A stretch of 64,000 nucleotides of DNA, from assembly GCF_004122145.1 (NCBI RefSeq), contig NZ_SBKQ01000002.1:62001-126000 (forward strand). The letters are read 5' to 3'. Numbering within the stretch: position 1 is the first letter of the stretch; every line of letters begins with the position of its first letter. The notes beneath the pieces are model-generated. The model had not been told where the DNA came from. It made no database searches and was given only the letters and a program-made list of their open reading frames with translations. Positions 46,043 to 54,993 of this stretch are shown here, piece after piece. This stretch comes from Flavobacterium piscinae. Lineage in GTDB: Bacteria > Bacteroidota > Bacteroidia > Flavobacteriales > Flavobacteriaceae. A program made the position numbers and the translations under genes.

Positions 46043-46411
46043 TTAAAGCACTTCTGGTGCTAATGATACAATTTTCATGAATTGTTTTTCACGAAGTTCT
46101 CTTGCAACCGGTCCAAAAACACGAGTACCTCTCATTTCACCTGCAGCGTTTAACAATACACATGCGTTATCGTCAAAACGGATGTAAGATCCATCAGCTC
46201 TTCTCACTTCTTTTTTAGTACGTACAACAACTGCAGTTGATACAGCACCTTTTTTAACGTTACCGTTTGGTGTTGCGTCTTTTATTGACACTACAATTTT
46301 ATCTCCAACAGAGGCATAACGACGTTTCGTTCCTCCTAAAACACGGATTGTCAAAACTTCTTTTGCACCTGTGTTATCTGCTACTTTTAATCTAGATTCT
46401 TGTTGTACCAT
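46043..46411 (-). CDS. rplN: 50S ribosomal protein L14
   Basis: Interface protein of the 50S subunit that takes part in bridge B8. The 122 residues show [40 protein letters not shown] and [20 protein letters not shown], full length for the family. Two bases separate it from rpsQ. Confidence 0.98.
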
Positions 46412-46413
46412 AA

Positions 46414-46674
46414 TTACTTCGCTCTTTCAATGATTTCAACTAATCTCCAACATTTAGATTTACTTAAAGGACGCGTTTCGCTAATTCTTACCGTATCTCC
46501 AATGTTACAGTCATTTGTTTCGTCGTGTGCAACATATTTCTTAGTTTTTAACACGAACTTACCGTATAATGGGTGTTTTACTTTTCTTGTTTCAGAAACA
46601 ACGATAGATTTCTCCATTTTGTTGCTCGTAACTACACCAATTCTTTCTTTTCTTAAATTTCTTTTTTCTTCCAT
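46414..46674 (-). CDS. rpsQ: 30S ribosomal protein S17
   Basis: A primary 16S rRNA-binding OB-fold protein. The 86 residues show [40 protein letters not shown] and [20 protein letters not shown]. The gene lies 17 bp after rpmC and 2 bp before rplN. Confidence 0.98.
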   Translation of the reverse strand: MEEKRNLRKERIGVVTSNKMEKSIVVSETRKVKHPLYGKFVLKTKKYVAHDETNDCNIGDTVRISETRPLSKSKCWRLVEIIERAK

Positions 46675-46691
46675 CTTTCAGCAGAATACAA

Positions 46692-46883
46692 TTATTGTAA
46701 CTCTCTTTTACTTAGCTCAGTAACTAATCTCGCAATTGTTCTTCTCATCTTTCTAATTTGAAGCGGATTTTGAATTGGAGAAATAGTATGAGTCGTTTTT
46801 AGGTCGGCATACGTTTTTCTTGACTGACTAAGTTGTTCTTGTAACTCAGCTACAGATAGACTTATAATTTCTGATTGTTTCAT
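46692..46883 (-). CDS. rpmC: 50S ribosomal protein L29
   Basis: A helical-hairpin protein at the tunnel exit, part of the docking site for trigger factor and SRP. I choose ATG 46883 (MKQSEIISLSVAELQEQLSQ, 63 residues) because it matches the family N-terminus and leaves a 13-bp gap to rplP. An in-frame ATG at 46925 would overlap the end of rplP. The C-terminal helix shows IRKMRRTIARLVTELSKREL. Confidence 0.96.
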   Translation of the reverse strand: MKQSEIISLSVAELQEQLSQSRKTYADLKTTHTISPIQNPLQIRKMRRTIARLVTELSKRELQ

Positions 46884-46896
46884 AATGTATATAAGA

Positions 46897-47316
46897 TTAT
46901 GCTTCGAAATCTCTAGCAACGACAAACTTAGTTTTCACAGGAAGCTTTTGGGCTGCTAAGCGTAATGCTTCTTTTGCAACGGCCAAAGGGACTCCTCCTA
47001 CTTCAAACATAATTCTTCCGGGTTTAACAACGGCAGCCCAATATTCAACTGCACCTTTACCTTTACCCATACGTACTTCAAGAGGCTTCTTAGTGATTGG
47101 TTTATCCGGGAAAATTTTGATCCATAATTGTCCTTCTCTTTTCATAAAACGAGTAGCTGCAATACGAGCTGCTTCGATTTGACGTGAAGTTAAGAACGAA
47201 GAATCCATTGATTTGATTCCGAACATCCCATTTGAAAGTTCGTGACCTCTTTGAGAATCACCTTTCATTCTACCTTTTTGTACCTTACGGTATTTTGTTC
47301 TTTTAGGCTGTAACAT
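46897..47316 (-). CDS. rplP: 50S ribosomal protein L16
   Basis: Binds 23S rRNA near the A-site tRNA and is needed for late 50S assembly. The 139 residues begin [20 protein letters not shown] and show [39 protein letters not shown] and the C-terminal [16 protein letters not shown]. It is 19 bp after rpsC. Confidence 0.98.
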   Translation of the reverse strand: MLQPKRTKYRKVQKGRMKGDSQRGHELSNGMFGIKSMDSSFLTSRQIEAARIAATRFMKREGQLWIKIFPDKPITKKPLEVRMGKGKGAVEYWAAVVKPGRIMFEVGGVPLAVAKEALRLAAQKLPVKTKFVVARDFEA

Positions 47317-47335
47317 TTTTCTTTAATTTAAAAAA

Positions 47336-48082
47336 TTACTTTCTTTTACGTGGGTTTGATTTTCCATTTGGTTTTCCTCCTCTTGGAGCATCACCACCTT
47401 TATTTCCACCACCAGCTTGTTTTTTATCCATGCCTACTAATGGAGAAAGATCTCTCTTTCCGTAAACTTCACCTTTCATGATCCATACTTTGATACCCAT
47501 TCTACCGTAAGTAGTGTGAGCTTCAGCCAAAGCATAATCAATGTCGGCTCTGAAAGTTGATAGAGGAATTCTACCTTCTTTGAAACCTTCTGAACGTGCC
47601 ATTTCAGCACCATTCAAACGACCGGAAATCAAAACTTTAATTCCTTCAGCATTCATACGCATTGCTGCTGCGATAGCCATTTTAATAGCTCTTCTGTATG
47701 AAATACGGCTTTCGATTTGACGAGCGATACTTGTTGCAACTAAATAAGCATCTAACTCAGGTCTTTTAATTTCAAAGATGTTAATTTGAACCTCTTTGTC
47801 TGTAATTTTCTTAAGTTCTTCTTTCAACTTGTCTACCTCTTGTCCGCCTTTTCCGATAATGATACCAGGTCTAGCAGTAGTGATAGTAACGGTTACAAGT
47901 TTTAAAGTTCTCTCGATGATTACTTTCGATACACTAGCTTTTGATAAACGAGCATGGATATACTTTCTGATTTTATAATCTTCGGCTATTTTATCACCGT
48001 AATCATTTCCACCATACCAGTTTGAATCCCATCCTCTGATGATCCCAAGTCTGTTTCCTATTGGATTTGTCTTTTGTCCCAT
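47336..48082 (-). CDS. rpsC: 30S ribosomal protein S3
   Basis: Forms the mRNA entry tunnel of the 30S head. The 248 residues include an N-terminal type II KH domain (~39-107) with [20 protein letters not shown], and a C-terminal domain with RIEGVKIL-like [20 protein letters not shown] and [20 protein letters not shown] ~30-residue Gly/Lys/Asn-rich tail ([20 protein letters not shown]) extends the E. coli-length core. rplV lies 8 bp upstream. Confidence 0.98.
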   Translation of the reverse strand: MGQKTNPIGNRLGIIRGWDSNWYGGNDYGDKIAEDYKIRKYIHARLSKASVSKVIIERTLKLVTVTITTARPGIIIGKGGQEVDKLKEELKKITDKEVQINIFEIKRPELDAYLVATSIARQIESRISYRRAIKMAIAAAMRMNAEGIKVLISGRLNGAEMARSEGFKEGRIPLSTFRADIDYALAEAHTTYGRMGIKVWIMKGEVYGKRDLSPLVGMDKKQAGGGNKGGDAPRGGKPNGKSNPRKRK

Positions 48083-48090
48083 CTTATTTA

Positions 48091-48501
48091 TTAATTGCTT
48101 TGAGTGTTATTACTAGCTCCAAGCACGATTGTAACGTGATTAGAACGTTTTCTAATTCTGTGTGCACGACCTTGAGGAGCCGGACGAAGTCTTTTTAACA
48201 TCATTCCACCGTCAACTCTGATCTCTTTTACAAATAAAGCAGCTTCTTCAATACTAGCTTCTGCGTTTTTAGCTTGCCAATTGGCGATAGCTGATAACAA
48301 CAATTTTTCTAGTTTTCTTGAAGCTTCTTTTTGACTAAATCGTAATACATTTAGTGCTCTTTCCACTTTCTGACCTCTTACCAAGTCTGCAACCAAGCGC
48401 ATTTTTCTAGGTGAAGTAGGGCAGTTATTCAATTTCGCGAAAGCTATCGACTTATTAGCCTCTTTTCTCGCATCTGCTGTTTCTCTTTTACGAACTCCCA
48501 T
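48091..48501 (-). CDS. rplV: 50S ribosomal protein L22
   Basis: Its beta-hairpin lines the peptide exit tunnel. The 136-residue protein shows [20 protein letters not shown], the helices with [20 protein letters not shown], and the hairpin and C-terminal strand [20 protein letters not shown]. The hairpin tip looks regular, with no insertion or deletion of the kind linked to macrolide resistance. Confidence 0.98.
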   Translation of the reverse strand: MGVRKRETADARKEANKSIAFAKLNNCPTSPRKMRLVADLVRGQKVERALNVLRFSQKEASRKLEKLLLSAIANWQAKNAEASIEEAALFVKEIRVDGGMMLKRLRPAPQGRAHRIRKRSNHVTIVLGASNNTQSN

Positions 48502-48507
48502 TGCTTC

Positions 48508-48786
48508 TTATTTTTTACCTTTATTTTTAGCACCGGCATGACCTCTAAATGATCTTGTTGGTGAAAATTCTCCTAACTTATGTCCTACCATGTTTTCAGT
48601 TACATAAACTGGAACAAACTGACGACCATTGTGTACTGCGATTGTTTGTCCAACGAAATCCGGAGTAATCATTGAAGCTCTTGACCAAGTTTTGATCACT
48701 GCTTTGTTTGATTTCTCGATATTCTCAAGAACTTTTTTATCTAATTTATAATGTACGAATGGTCCTTTTTTTAATGAACGTGCCAT
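48508..48786 (-). CDS. rpsS: 30S ribosomal protein S19
   Basis: Located in the 30S head and contacts the A-site finger region with S13. The 92 residues begin [20 protein letters not shown] and contain [40 protein letters not shown] and [12 protein letters not shown]. Ten bases separate it from rplB. Confidence 0.98.
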   Translation of the reverse strand: MARSLKKGPFVHYKLDKKVLENIEKSNKAVIKTWSRASMITPDFVGQTIAVHNGRQFVPVYVTENMVGHKLGEFSPTRSFRGHAGAKNKGKK

Positions 48787-48796
48787 GTCTATCTAA

Positions 48797-49621
48797 TTAT
48801 TTCTTTCTGCGTTCAACAATATACTTATTACTTGGGCTCACTTTAGAACGAGTTCTATAACCTTTTGCAGGTATACCGTTTCTAGAGCGTGGGTGACCTC
48901 CGGAAGAACGTCCTTCACCACCACCCATTGGGTGATCAACAGGGTTCATTGCAACCGGTCTTGTTCTAGGTCTTCTGCCTAACCATCTTGATCTACCGGC
49001 TTTACCGGAAACAATCAACTGATGATCGGAGTTAGACACTGCACCAATAGTAGCCATACAAGTTAACAAGATTAATCTTGTTTCGCCGGAAGGCATTTTA
49101 ATAGTGGCATATTTTCCATCTCTTGCCATTAATTGAGCAAAGGTTCCAGCCGAACGAGCAATAATAGCTCCTTGACCAGGACGTAACTCAATACAAGAAA
49201 TTACTGTTCCAAGTGGAATTTTACTTAATGGTAAAGCATTTCCGATTTCCGGAGCTGCTTCTTCACCTGAAGTTACAGTTTGACCAACATTTAAACCGTT
49301 TTGAGCAATTACATAGGTTTTAGCACCATCTGCATAAGCTAACAAAGCGATAAAAGCTGTTCTGTTTGGATCGTACTCAATTGATTTTACAGTAGCTGGA
49401 ATACCAGCTTTCGTTCTTTTAAAATCAATGATACGATACTTTTGTTTGTGACCACCGCCAGTATAACGCATGGTCATTTTTCCTTGACTATTTCTACCTC
49501 CTGAGTTATTTTTCGGTGCCAATAATGACTTTTCCGGCTTATCAGTCGTGATGGCGTCAAAACCATTCACAACTCTAAAACGCTGACCCGGGGTAATAGG
49601 TTTTAATTTTCTAACTGACAT
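48797..49621 (-). CDS. rplB: 50S ribosomal protein L2
   Basis: Essential for subunit association and peptidyl-transferase activity. The 274 residues include [60 protein letters not shown], and the functional loop [19 protein letters not shown] with the conserved His of the family. It is 6 bp after rplW. Confidence 0.98.
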   Translation of the reverse strand: MSVRKLKPITPGQRFRVVNGFDAITTDKPEKSLLAPKNNSGGRNSQGKMTMRYTGGGHKQKYRIIDFKRTKAGIPATVKSIEYDPNRTAFIALLAYADGAKTYVIAQNGLNVGQTVTSGEEAAPEIGNALPLSKIPLGTVISCIELRPGQGAIIARSAGTFAQLMARDGKYATIKMPSGETRLILLTCMATIGAVSNSDHQLIVSGKAGRSRWLGRRPRTRPVAMNPVDHPMGGGEGRSSGGHPRSRNGIPAKGYRTRSKVSPSNKYIVERRKK

Positions 49622-49627
49622 TACTTA

Positions 49628-49918
49628 TTAGATATTGTTATAAAAATCAATTGTTTCTCCTTCTTGTACTTCAACAATAGCTTTTTTGAAAGCATTTGTT
49701 TTTGCACTAATCATTCCACTTTTTGTGTATTTCACAGAACGATCTGGTCTAACATTCATAGTGTTGATAGCAACAATCTTCACACCATATGCAGATTCTA
49801 CTGCATTTTTGATTTGAATTTTATTTGCTTTCTTGTCCACTACAAAACCATAACGATTGTTTAATTCACTTTGCTTCGTGATTTTTTCAGTTATGATAGG
49901 TTTAATTATGATACTCAT
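49628..49918 (-). CDS. rplW: 50S ribosomal protein L23
   Basis: Tunnel-exit protein that docks trigger factor and SRP. The 96 residues begin MSIIIKPIITEKITKQSELN and show NRYGFVVDKKANKIQIKNAV, VNTMNVRPDRSVKYTK-like INTMNVRPDRSVKYTKSG and EVQEGETIDFYNNI. The gene is 6 bp downstream of rplD. Confidence 0.97.
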   Translation of the reverse strand: MSIIIKPIITEKITKQSELNNRYGFVVDKKANKIQIKNAVESAYGVKIVAINTMNVRPDRSVKYTKSGMISAKTNAFKKAIVEVQEGETIDFYNNI

Positions 49919-49924
49919 GGCCTA

Positions 49925-50554
49925 TTATTTACTTAAATTTTCTTCAATTCCTTCTAAAGAACTCTCTAAAAGCACTAAATTATTTGTGTTCAAAATAGCA
50001 TAAGTGCTTAATTCTGAGATTGTTACAACTTTAGAGGCCTTTAAATTGCGTGACGACAAATATACATTTTTATTTGTATCGCCCAACACAAACAGAGATT
50101 TTTTATTTTCTAATCCTAAGGCTTTCAGAACTGTAATAAAATTCTTAGTGCTTGGTGTGTCAAAATTAAAATCTTCTATTACTATTAATTCAGAATCTTT
50201 TACTTTTTGAGAGAAGGCCGATTTACGAGCTAATCTTTTTAAAGCTTTATTCAATTTGAATGAATAGCTTCTTGGTCTTGGTCCGAAAACTGTACCTCCA
50301 CCTTTGAACAATGGATTCTTAATACTACCGGCACGTGCGGTACCAGTTCCTTTTTGTTTCTTAATTTTACGAGTACTTCCAGTAACTTCTGCTCTTTCTT
50401 TTGCTTTGTGAGTACCTTGTCTTTGGTTGGCAAGATATTGTTTAACATCAAGATAGATGGCATGTTTGTTAGGCTCGATAGCGAAAACAGCGTCAGAAAG
50501 TTGAACTTTTCTGCCTGTATCTTTTCCGTTGATATCTAAAACTTTTACTTCCAT
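49925..50554 (-). CDS. rplD: 50S ribosomal protein L4
   Basis: Its extended loop reaches the exit tunnel. In E. coli it represses the S10 operon. The 209 residues contain QGTHKAKERAEVTGSTRKIK, KQKGTGTARAGSIKNPLFKG and GGTVFGPRPRSYSFKLNKA, the conserved tunnel loop, with no obvious lesion of the macrolide-resistance type. The ATG overlaps the stop of rplC by one base (TAATG), so translational coupling is likely. Confidence 0.98.
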   Translation of the reverse strand: MEVKVLDINGKDTGRKVQLSDAVFAIEPNKHAIYLDVKQYLANQRQGTHKAKERAEVTGSTRKIKKQKGTGTARAGSIKNPLFKGGGTVFGPRPRSYSFKLNKALKRLARKSAFSQKVKDSELIVIEDFNFDTPSTKNFITVLKALGLENKKSLFVLGDTNKNVYLSSRNLKASKVVTISELSTYAILNTNNLVLLESSLEGIEENLSK

Positions 50555-51171
50555 TACTTCTGAATGATTACATAAGAGTTTTTATGTCCAGGAACGCATC
50601 CTTTCACTAATAACAAATTTTTATCTGCTACTACTTTTAAAACTCTAAGGTTTTGAATTGTTACATTTTCTCCTCCAGTTCTTCCTGCCATTCGCATTCC
50701 TTTGAATACTCTAGATGGGTAAGAAGAAGCTCCAACAGAACCCGGTGCTCTCAAACGGTTGTGTTGTCCGTGAGTAGCTTGTCCAACTCCACCGAAACCG
50801 TGACGTTTAACAACCCCTTGGAAACCTTTCCCTTTTGATACTCCTTGAACATCAACAAATTCTCCTTCGTTGAATTGCTCTACTGTGACTAAATCACCTA
50901 ATTTATACTCTGTTTCAAAATCTTGGAATTCAACGACTTTTTTCTTAGCAGAAGTTCCCGCTTTTTTAAAGTGACCGATGGCCGCTTTAGTGGCGTGTTT
51001 TTCTGTTTTGTCATCGAAACCAAGCTGAAACGCTTCATACCCGTCAACCGCTTTGGTTCTGACTTGGGTAACGACACATGGACCTGCTTCAATTACGGTG
51101 CAAGGAATATTTTTCCCATTCTCGTCGAAAATGCTAGTCATGCCGATTTTTTTTCCAATTAACCCAGACAT
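50554..51171 (-). CDS. rplC: 50S ribosomal protein L3
   Basis: One of two initiators of 50S assembly, with a loop reaching the peptidyl-transferase centre. The 205 residues begin [20 protein letters not shown] and show [40 protein letters not shown] and [20 protein letters not shown]. The upstream gap to rpsJ is 108 bp, long for this cluster, and carries interleaved inverted repeats. Confidence 0.98.
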   Translation of the reverse strand: MSGLIGKKIGMTSIFDENGKNIPCTVIEAGPCVVTQVRTKAVDGYEAFQLGFDDKTEKHATKAAIGHFKKAGTSAKKKVVEFQDFETEYKLGDLVTVEQFNEGEFVDVQGVSKGKGFQGVVKRHGFGGVGQATHGQHNRLRAPGSVGASSYPSRVFKGMRMAGRTGGENVTIQNLRVLKVVADKNLLLVKGCVPGHKNSYVIIQK

Positions 51172-51279
51172 ATTAAACTATTTATAAATGATTAAAAATT
51201 TTTTATTTTGTATTAAGACAAGAGTATTAAGTATTAAGAGGATGTCTTAACACTTAATACTTTCATCTTTGTACATTTA
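51172..51279 (-). promoter_or_regulatory. rpsJ-rplC spacer with pseudoknot-type interleaved inverted repeats
   Basis: Four arms occur in order A (TAAGACA, 51214-51220), B (AGTATTAAGT, 51223-51232), A' (TGTCTTA, 51243-51249), B' (ACTTAATACT, 51252-51261). A pairs perfectly with A' and B with B', so the pairs cross. B' can also pair with a second copy of GTATTAAG at 51231-51238. This allows either a pseudoknot or alternative hairpins. No T-run follows, so a plain terminator is unlikely. Possible role: leader controlling rplC and downstream genes. Confidence 0.5.
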
Positions 51280-51585
51280 TCACACTTTGATTTCAACTTC
51301 TACTCCACTTGGTAACTCTAATTTCATCAGAGCATCAATAGTTTTAGAAGAAGAAGAATAGATATCTAACAATCTTTTGTATGAACTCACTTCAAACTGC
51401 TCTCTTGCTTTTTTGTTAACGTGTGGAGAACGTAATACAGTGAATATTTTTTTGTGCGTTGGTAATGGAATAGGTCCAGTTACAACAGCTCCCGTACTTT
51501 TAACGGTTTTTACGATTTTTTCTGCTGATTTATCCACCAACATGTGATCGTAAGATTTTAATTTTATTCTGATTTTTTGACTCAT
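51280..51585 (-). CDS. rpsJ: 30S ribosomal protein S10
   Basis: Located in the 30S head; also acts as NusE in transcription antitermination. The 101 residues show [40 protein letters not shown] and [20 protein letters not shown]. The gene is 11 bp downstream of fusA with no tuf between them, so the str and S10 segments are joined directly. Confidence 0.98.
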   Translation of the reverse strand: MSQKIRIKLKSYDHMLVDKSAEKIVKTVKSTGAVVTGPIPLPTHKKIFTVLRSPHVNKKAREQFEVSSYKRLLDIYSSSSKTIDALMKLELPSGVEVEIKV

Positions 51586-51596
51586 TTTCGTTAGAA

Positions 51597-53753
51597 TTAA
51601 GCGTTACCTTTTGCTTTTTTGATCACTTCTTCAGAGATGTTTGAAGGAGTTTGTTCGTAATGTGAAAATTCCATTGTTGAAGTTGCTCTACCTGAAGACA
51701 AAGTTCTCAAAGTAGTAACATAACCAAACATTTCAGATAGGGGCACAAACGCTTTAATCGTTTTAGCACCGGCTCTATCACCCATGTCGTTTACTTGACC
51801 TCTACGACGGTTCAAATCCCCAACGATATCTCCCATGTTTTCTTCAGGAGTAATTACTTCGATTTTCATGATTGGCTCAAGAATTACAGCTCCGGCAGCT
51901 TTTGCAACCTCCTTGTAACCCATTTTAGCAGCCAATTCAAACGAAAGTGCATCTGAATCCACAGGGTGGAACGATCCGTCTAGCAAAGTTACTTTCAAAC
52001 TATCAACAGCGTATCCCGCTAAAGGTCCTTGTTTCATAGCCTCTCTGAAACCTTTCTCTACCGAAGGAATGTATTCTTTAGGAACGTTACCTCCTTTTAC
52101 TTCATTTACAAATTGAAGACCTACGAATGGTTTTCCATCAACCTCATCGGCCGGTTCTAAACGGAATACAATATCACCGAATTTACCACGACCACCCGAT
52201 TGTTTTTTGTAAGTTTCTCTGTGTTGAGCAGCCTTTGTGAAAGCTTCTTTATATTCTACTTGAGGCTCTCCTTGATTAACCTCTACTTTGAATTCTCTTT
52301 TCATACGATCTACAAGAATGTCTAAGTGTAACTCACCCATTCCTGAAATGATAGTTTGTCCGGAAGCTTCATCAGTTCTAACGGTAAATGTTGGATCTTC
52401 TTCAGCCAATTTAGCCAAAGCCATACCCATTTTATCCACGTCAGCTTTAGTTTTAGGCTCAATTGCGATACCGATTACAGGGTCAGGGAATTTCATACTT
52501 TCTAATACAATTGGATGTTTTTCATCACACATTGTATCTCCAGTTTTTATATCTTTAAATCCAACTGCTGCTCCAATATCTCCAGCCTCAATAAATTCGA
52601 TTGGATTTTGCTTGTTCGCGTGCATTTGGTAGATACGAGAAATTCTTTCTTTATTACCTGAACGTGTATTCAAAATATAGGAACCTGCATCTAAACGACC
52701 AGAATAAGCACGGAAGAAAGCTAAGCGACCAACATAAGGATCTGTAGCAATCTTGAATGCTAACGCAGCAAACGGCTCTTTTGGATCTGGACGACGTAAA
52801 ATTTTTCTTTGATCTTCTTCTAATAATTCGCTATCATCAGGATGAGTCCCAACAATACCTTCTTTATCTAAAGGTGAAGGCAAATATTTACAAACAGCAT
52901 CCAACATGAACTGAACTCCTTTGTTTTTGAAAGAAGATCCGCAAATCATAGGAATGATTGCCATGTCAATAGTAGCTGCACGTAATGCATTGTTAATTTC
53001 ATCTTCTGTAATAGAATTTTCATCCTCCATATACTTATCTAATAAGTTCTCGTCATAAGTTGCGATTTCTTCGATAAGTTTTGAACGAAATTCTTTCACT
53101 TCAGCAACCATGTCTGCCGGGATATCAACAATATCAAAAGTAGCTCCTTGTGTTTCATCATGCCAAACAATTGCTTGATTTTTCACTAAATCTACTACTC
53201 CTTTGAAATCTTGCTCCTCGCCAATTGGCAAAGTAATTGCTACAGCATTAGATTTTAACATATCCTTCACTTGCTGACAAACAGAAAGGAAGTTAGACCC
53301 TTGACGATCCATTTTGTTAACAAACCCCATTCTAGGAACACGATATTGATCAGCAAGTCTCCAGTTCGTTTCAGATTGTGGCTCAACACCATCCACTGCA
53401 CTAAACAAGAAAACTAATCCGTCAAGTACACGTAACGAACGATTTACCTCAACGGTAAAATCCACGTGTCCGGGAGTATCAATAATGTTAAAGTGATACG
53501 GTTTTGATTCCGCAGTTGGTTTTCCTTGATTGGTTGGAAAATTCCACTCACAAGTAGTAGCAGCAGACGTAATGGTAATACCTCTTTCTTGCTCTTGTGC
53601 CATCCAGTCCATAGTTGCAGCACCGTCATGCACCTCACCAATCTTATGTGACTTTCCTGTATAAAATAGAATACGCTCCGTTGTGGTAGTTTTACCCGCA
53701 TCAATGTGTGCAGCGATTCCGATATTTCTTGTGTATTTTAAATCTCTAGCCAT
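51597..53753 (-). CDS. fusA: Elongation factor G
   Basis: GTPase that drives tRNA-mRNA translocation and, with RRF, ribosome recycling. The 718 residues have the five-domain layout of EF-G. The G domain (~1-290) shows [19 protein letters not shown] (P loop), RGITITSAA (switch I), DTPGHVDF (switch II) and NKMDR (G4). Domain II is at ~300-400, domain III at ~410-490 and domain IV (~490-610) contains [17 protein letters not shown]. The C-terminus ends with [20 protein letters not shown]. It is 11 bp after rpsG. Confidence 0.98.
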   Translation of the reverse strand: MARDLKYTRNIGIAAHIDAGKTTTTERILFYTGKSHKIGEVHDGAATMDWMAQEQERGITITSAATTCEWNFPTNQGKPTAESKPYHFNIIDTPGHVDFTVEVNRSLRVLDGLVFLFSAVDGVEPQSETNWRLADQYRVPRMGFVNKMDRQGSNFLSVCQQVKDMLKSNAVAITLPIGEEQDFKGVVDLVKNQAIVWHDETQGATFDIVDIPADMVAEVKEFRSKLIEEIATYDENLLDKYMEDENSITEDEINNALRAATIDMAIIPMICGSSFKNKGVQFMLDAVCKYLPSPLDKEGIVGTHPDDSELLEEDQRKILRRPDPKEPFAALAFKIATDPYVGRLAFFRAYSGRLDAGSYILNTRSGNKERISRIYQMHANKQNPIEFIEAGDIGAAVGFKDIKTGDTMCDEKHPIVLESMKFPDPVIGIAIEPKTKADVDKMGMALAKLAEEDPTFTVRTDEASGQTIISGMGELHLDILVDRMKREFKVEVNQGEPQVEYKEAFTKAAQHRETYKKQSGGRGKFGDIVFRLEPADEVDGKPFVGLQFVNEVKGGNVPKEYIPSVEKGFREAMKQGPLAGYAVDSLKVTLLDGSFHPVDSDALSFELAAKMGYKEVAKAAGAVILEPIMKIEVITPEENMGDIVGDLNRRRGQVNDMGDRAGAKTIKAFVPLSEMFGYVTTLRTLSSGRATSTMEFSHYEQTPSNISEEVIKKAKGNA

Positions 53754-53764
53754 TTCTTTATGAA

Positions 53765-54241
53765 TTAAAATCTAAAGTGAGAGAACGCTTTGTTAGCTTC
53801 AGCCATTTTGTGCGTATCCATTCTTTTCTTAACTGCTGCTCCTTCTTCTTTAGCTGCTGCTAAAATTTCTGAAGCTAATTTAGCTGCCATTGATTTTTCG
53901 TTTCTTCTTCTTGCATAAAGAATCATCCATTTGATAGCATAGGAAATTTTTCTATCCGGACGAATTTGCATTGGAATTTGGAATGTAGCTCCACCCACTC
54001 TGCGTGAACGAACCTCTACGTGAGGCATTACATTTGTTAATGCGTCTTTCCATACTTCTAAAGCAGATTTTTCAGCATCTTGCTTTTTTGTTTCTACTAT
54101 TTCTAAAGCATCATAGAATACTTTGAAAGCGGTAGATTTTTTACCATCCCACATTAAGTTGTTTACAAAACGTGTTACCAATTGATCATTAAATTTTGGA
54201 TCCGGTAAAAGAGGTCTCTTTTTAGCCTGTCTTTTTCTCAT
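53765..54241 (-). CDS. rpsG: 30S ribosomal protein S7
   Basis: Nucleates 30S head assembly and contacts tRNA at the E site; in E. coli it represses the str operon. The 158 residues show [60 protein letters not shown] and the C-terminal [20 protein letters not shown]. rpsL lies 23 bp upstream. Confidence 0.98.
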   Translation of the reverse strand: MRKRQAKKRPLLPDPKFNDQLVTRFVNNLMWDGKKSTAFKVFYDALEIVETKKQDAEKSALEVWKDALTNVMPHVEVRSRRVGGATFQIPMQIRPDRKISYAIKWMILYARRRNEKSMAAKLASEILAAAKEEGAAVKKRMDTHKMAEANKAFSHFRF

Positions 54242-54264
54242 GTCTTTTCTTTAAAAGTTTCTAA

Positions 54265-54669
54265 TTACTTTTTCTTTGCGGGTGCTGCTGGTTGACCTGG
54301 TTTTGGACGTTTTGCACCATATTTTGAACGACGTTGCGTACGACCTGCTACTCCAGCAGTATCTAACGCACCACGTACGATATGGTATCTAACACCTGGT
54401 AAATCTTTTACCCTTCCACCTCTAACTAATACTATCGAGTGCTCTTGTAGATTGTGTCCTTCTCCCGGAATGTATGCATTTACCTCGTTTCCGTTTGTTA
54501 AACGAACCCTTGCCACCTTTCTCATTGCTGAGTTTGGTTTTTTAGGAGTCGTTGTGTAAACACGAGTACACACACCTCTACGTTGAGGACAAGAATCTAA
54601 AGCAGCCGATTTACTCTTCTTAGTTATTTGGGCTCTCCCTGTTCTTACTAATTGTTGAATTGTTGGCAT
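54265..54669 (-). CDS. rpsL: 30S ribosomal protein S12
   Basis: Decoding-centre protein controlling fidelity. The 134 residues show [38 protein letters not shown] and the loop [18 protein letters not shown]. The Lys residues whose replacement gives streptomycin resistance are present, so the sequence looks sensitive-type. A short tail ([15 protein letters not shown]) is added. It is the first gene of the super-cluster, 53 bp downstream of a good Bacteroidetes promoter. Confidence 0.98.
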   Translation of the reverse strand: MPTIQQLVRTGRAQITKKSKSAALDSCPQRRGVCTRVYTTTPKKPNSAMRKVARVRLTNGNEVNAYIPGEGHNLQEHSIVLVRGGRVKDLPGVRYHIVRGALDTAGVAGRTQRRSKYGAKRPKPGQPAAPAKKK

Positions 54670-54993
54670 AATTAATACTAAAAATTTCTATGTTTTTAAA
54701 ATTACCCTATTTTAAGGGGTTGCAAATGTAGTAATATTTTTTGGTAAAACAAATCATAATTTATTTATTTTGTTTGAGTTGGGTTTTTTTTGAGTGACTG
54801 TGGTGTTGAGTGGCTGAATAGCTTAGTTTTTTGGATGGAAATTGGATGATTGGTGATGGAAGTTTTGAAATTGATTTACAATTGACTTTTGAAATTGATA
54901 TTTACCAAAGCACTGCCCTTTTTGTTTTGGAAAGCAGGAAAAAGCCTCTTATACCATTTCTAATTTTTTTACGTTACTTTTATCGAAATTAAA
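54670..54993. other. 324-bp divergent intergenic region between rpsL and the Omp85-family gene
   Basis: The left part holds the str-operon promoter (54723-54753). The middle is low-complexity T/G-rich (plus-strand GAGTGACTGTGGTGTTGAGT and similar). A 13-bp direct repeat TTTTGAAATTGAT occurs at 54863-54875 and 54887-54899. A weak -7-like TACTTTTA on the plus strand at 54975-54982 precedes the TTG start at 54994. I see no ORF or RNA gene. Confidence 0.6.
54723..54753 (-). promoter_or_regulatory. Promoter of the str-S10-spc-alpha super-cluster
   Basis: On the minus strand, TTTG (54750-54753) and TACATTTG (54723-54730) are separated by 19 nt. This matches the Bacteroidetes housekeeping consensus (TTTG at -33, TAnnTTTG at -7) at every fixed position. 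Start codon of rpsL follows 53 bp downstream. Confidence 0.8.

Noticed and set aside
46884..46925. Upstream ATG for rpmC
   Set aside because: It adds 14 residues overlapping rplP that do not resemble L29; the family start is at 46883.
51586..51596. Missing tuf gene between fusA and rpsJ as a deletion
   Set aside because: Direct fusA-rpsJ linkage is, as far as I recall, usual in this group, where tuf lies in another cluster. Nothing in the 11-bp gap suggests a scar.
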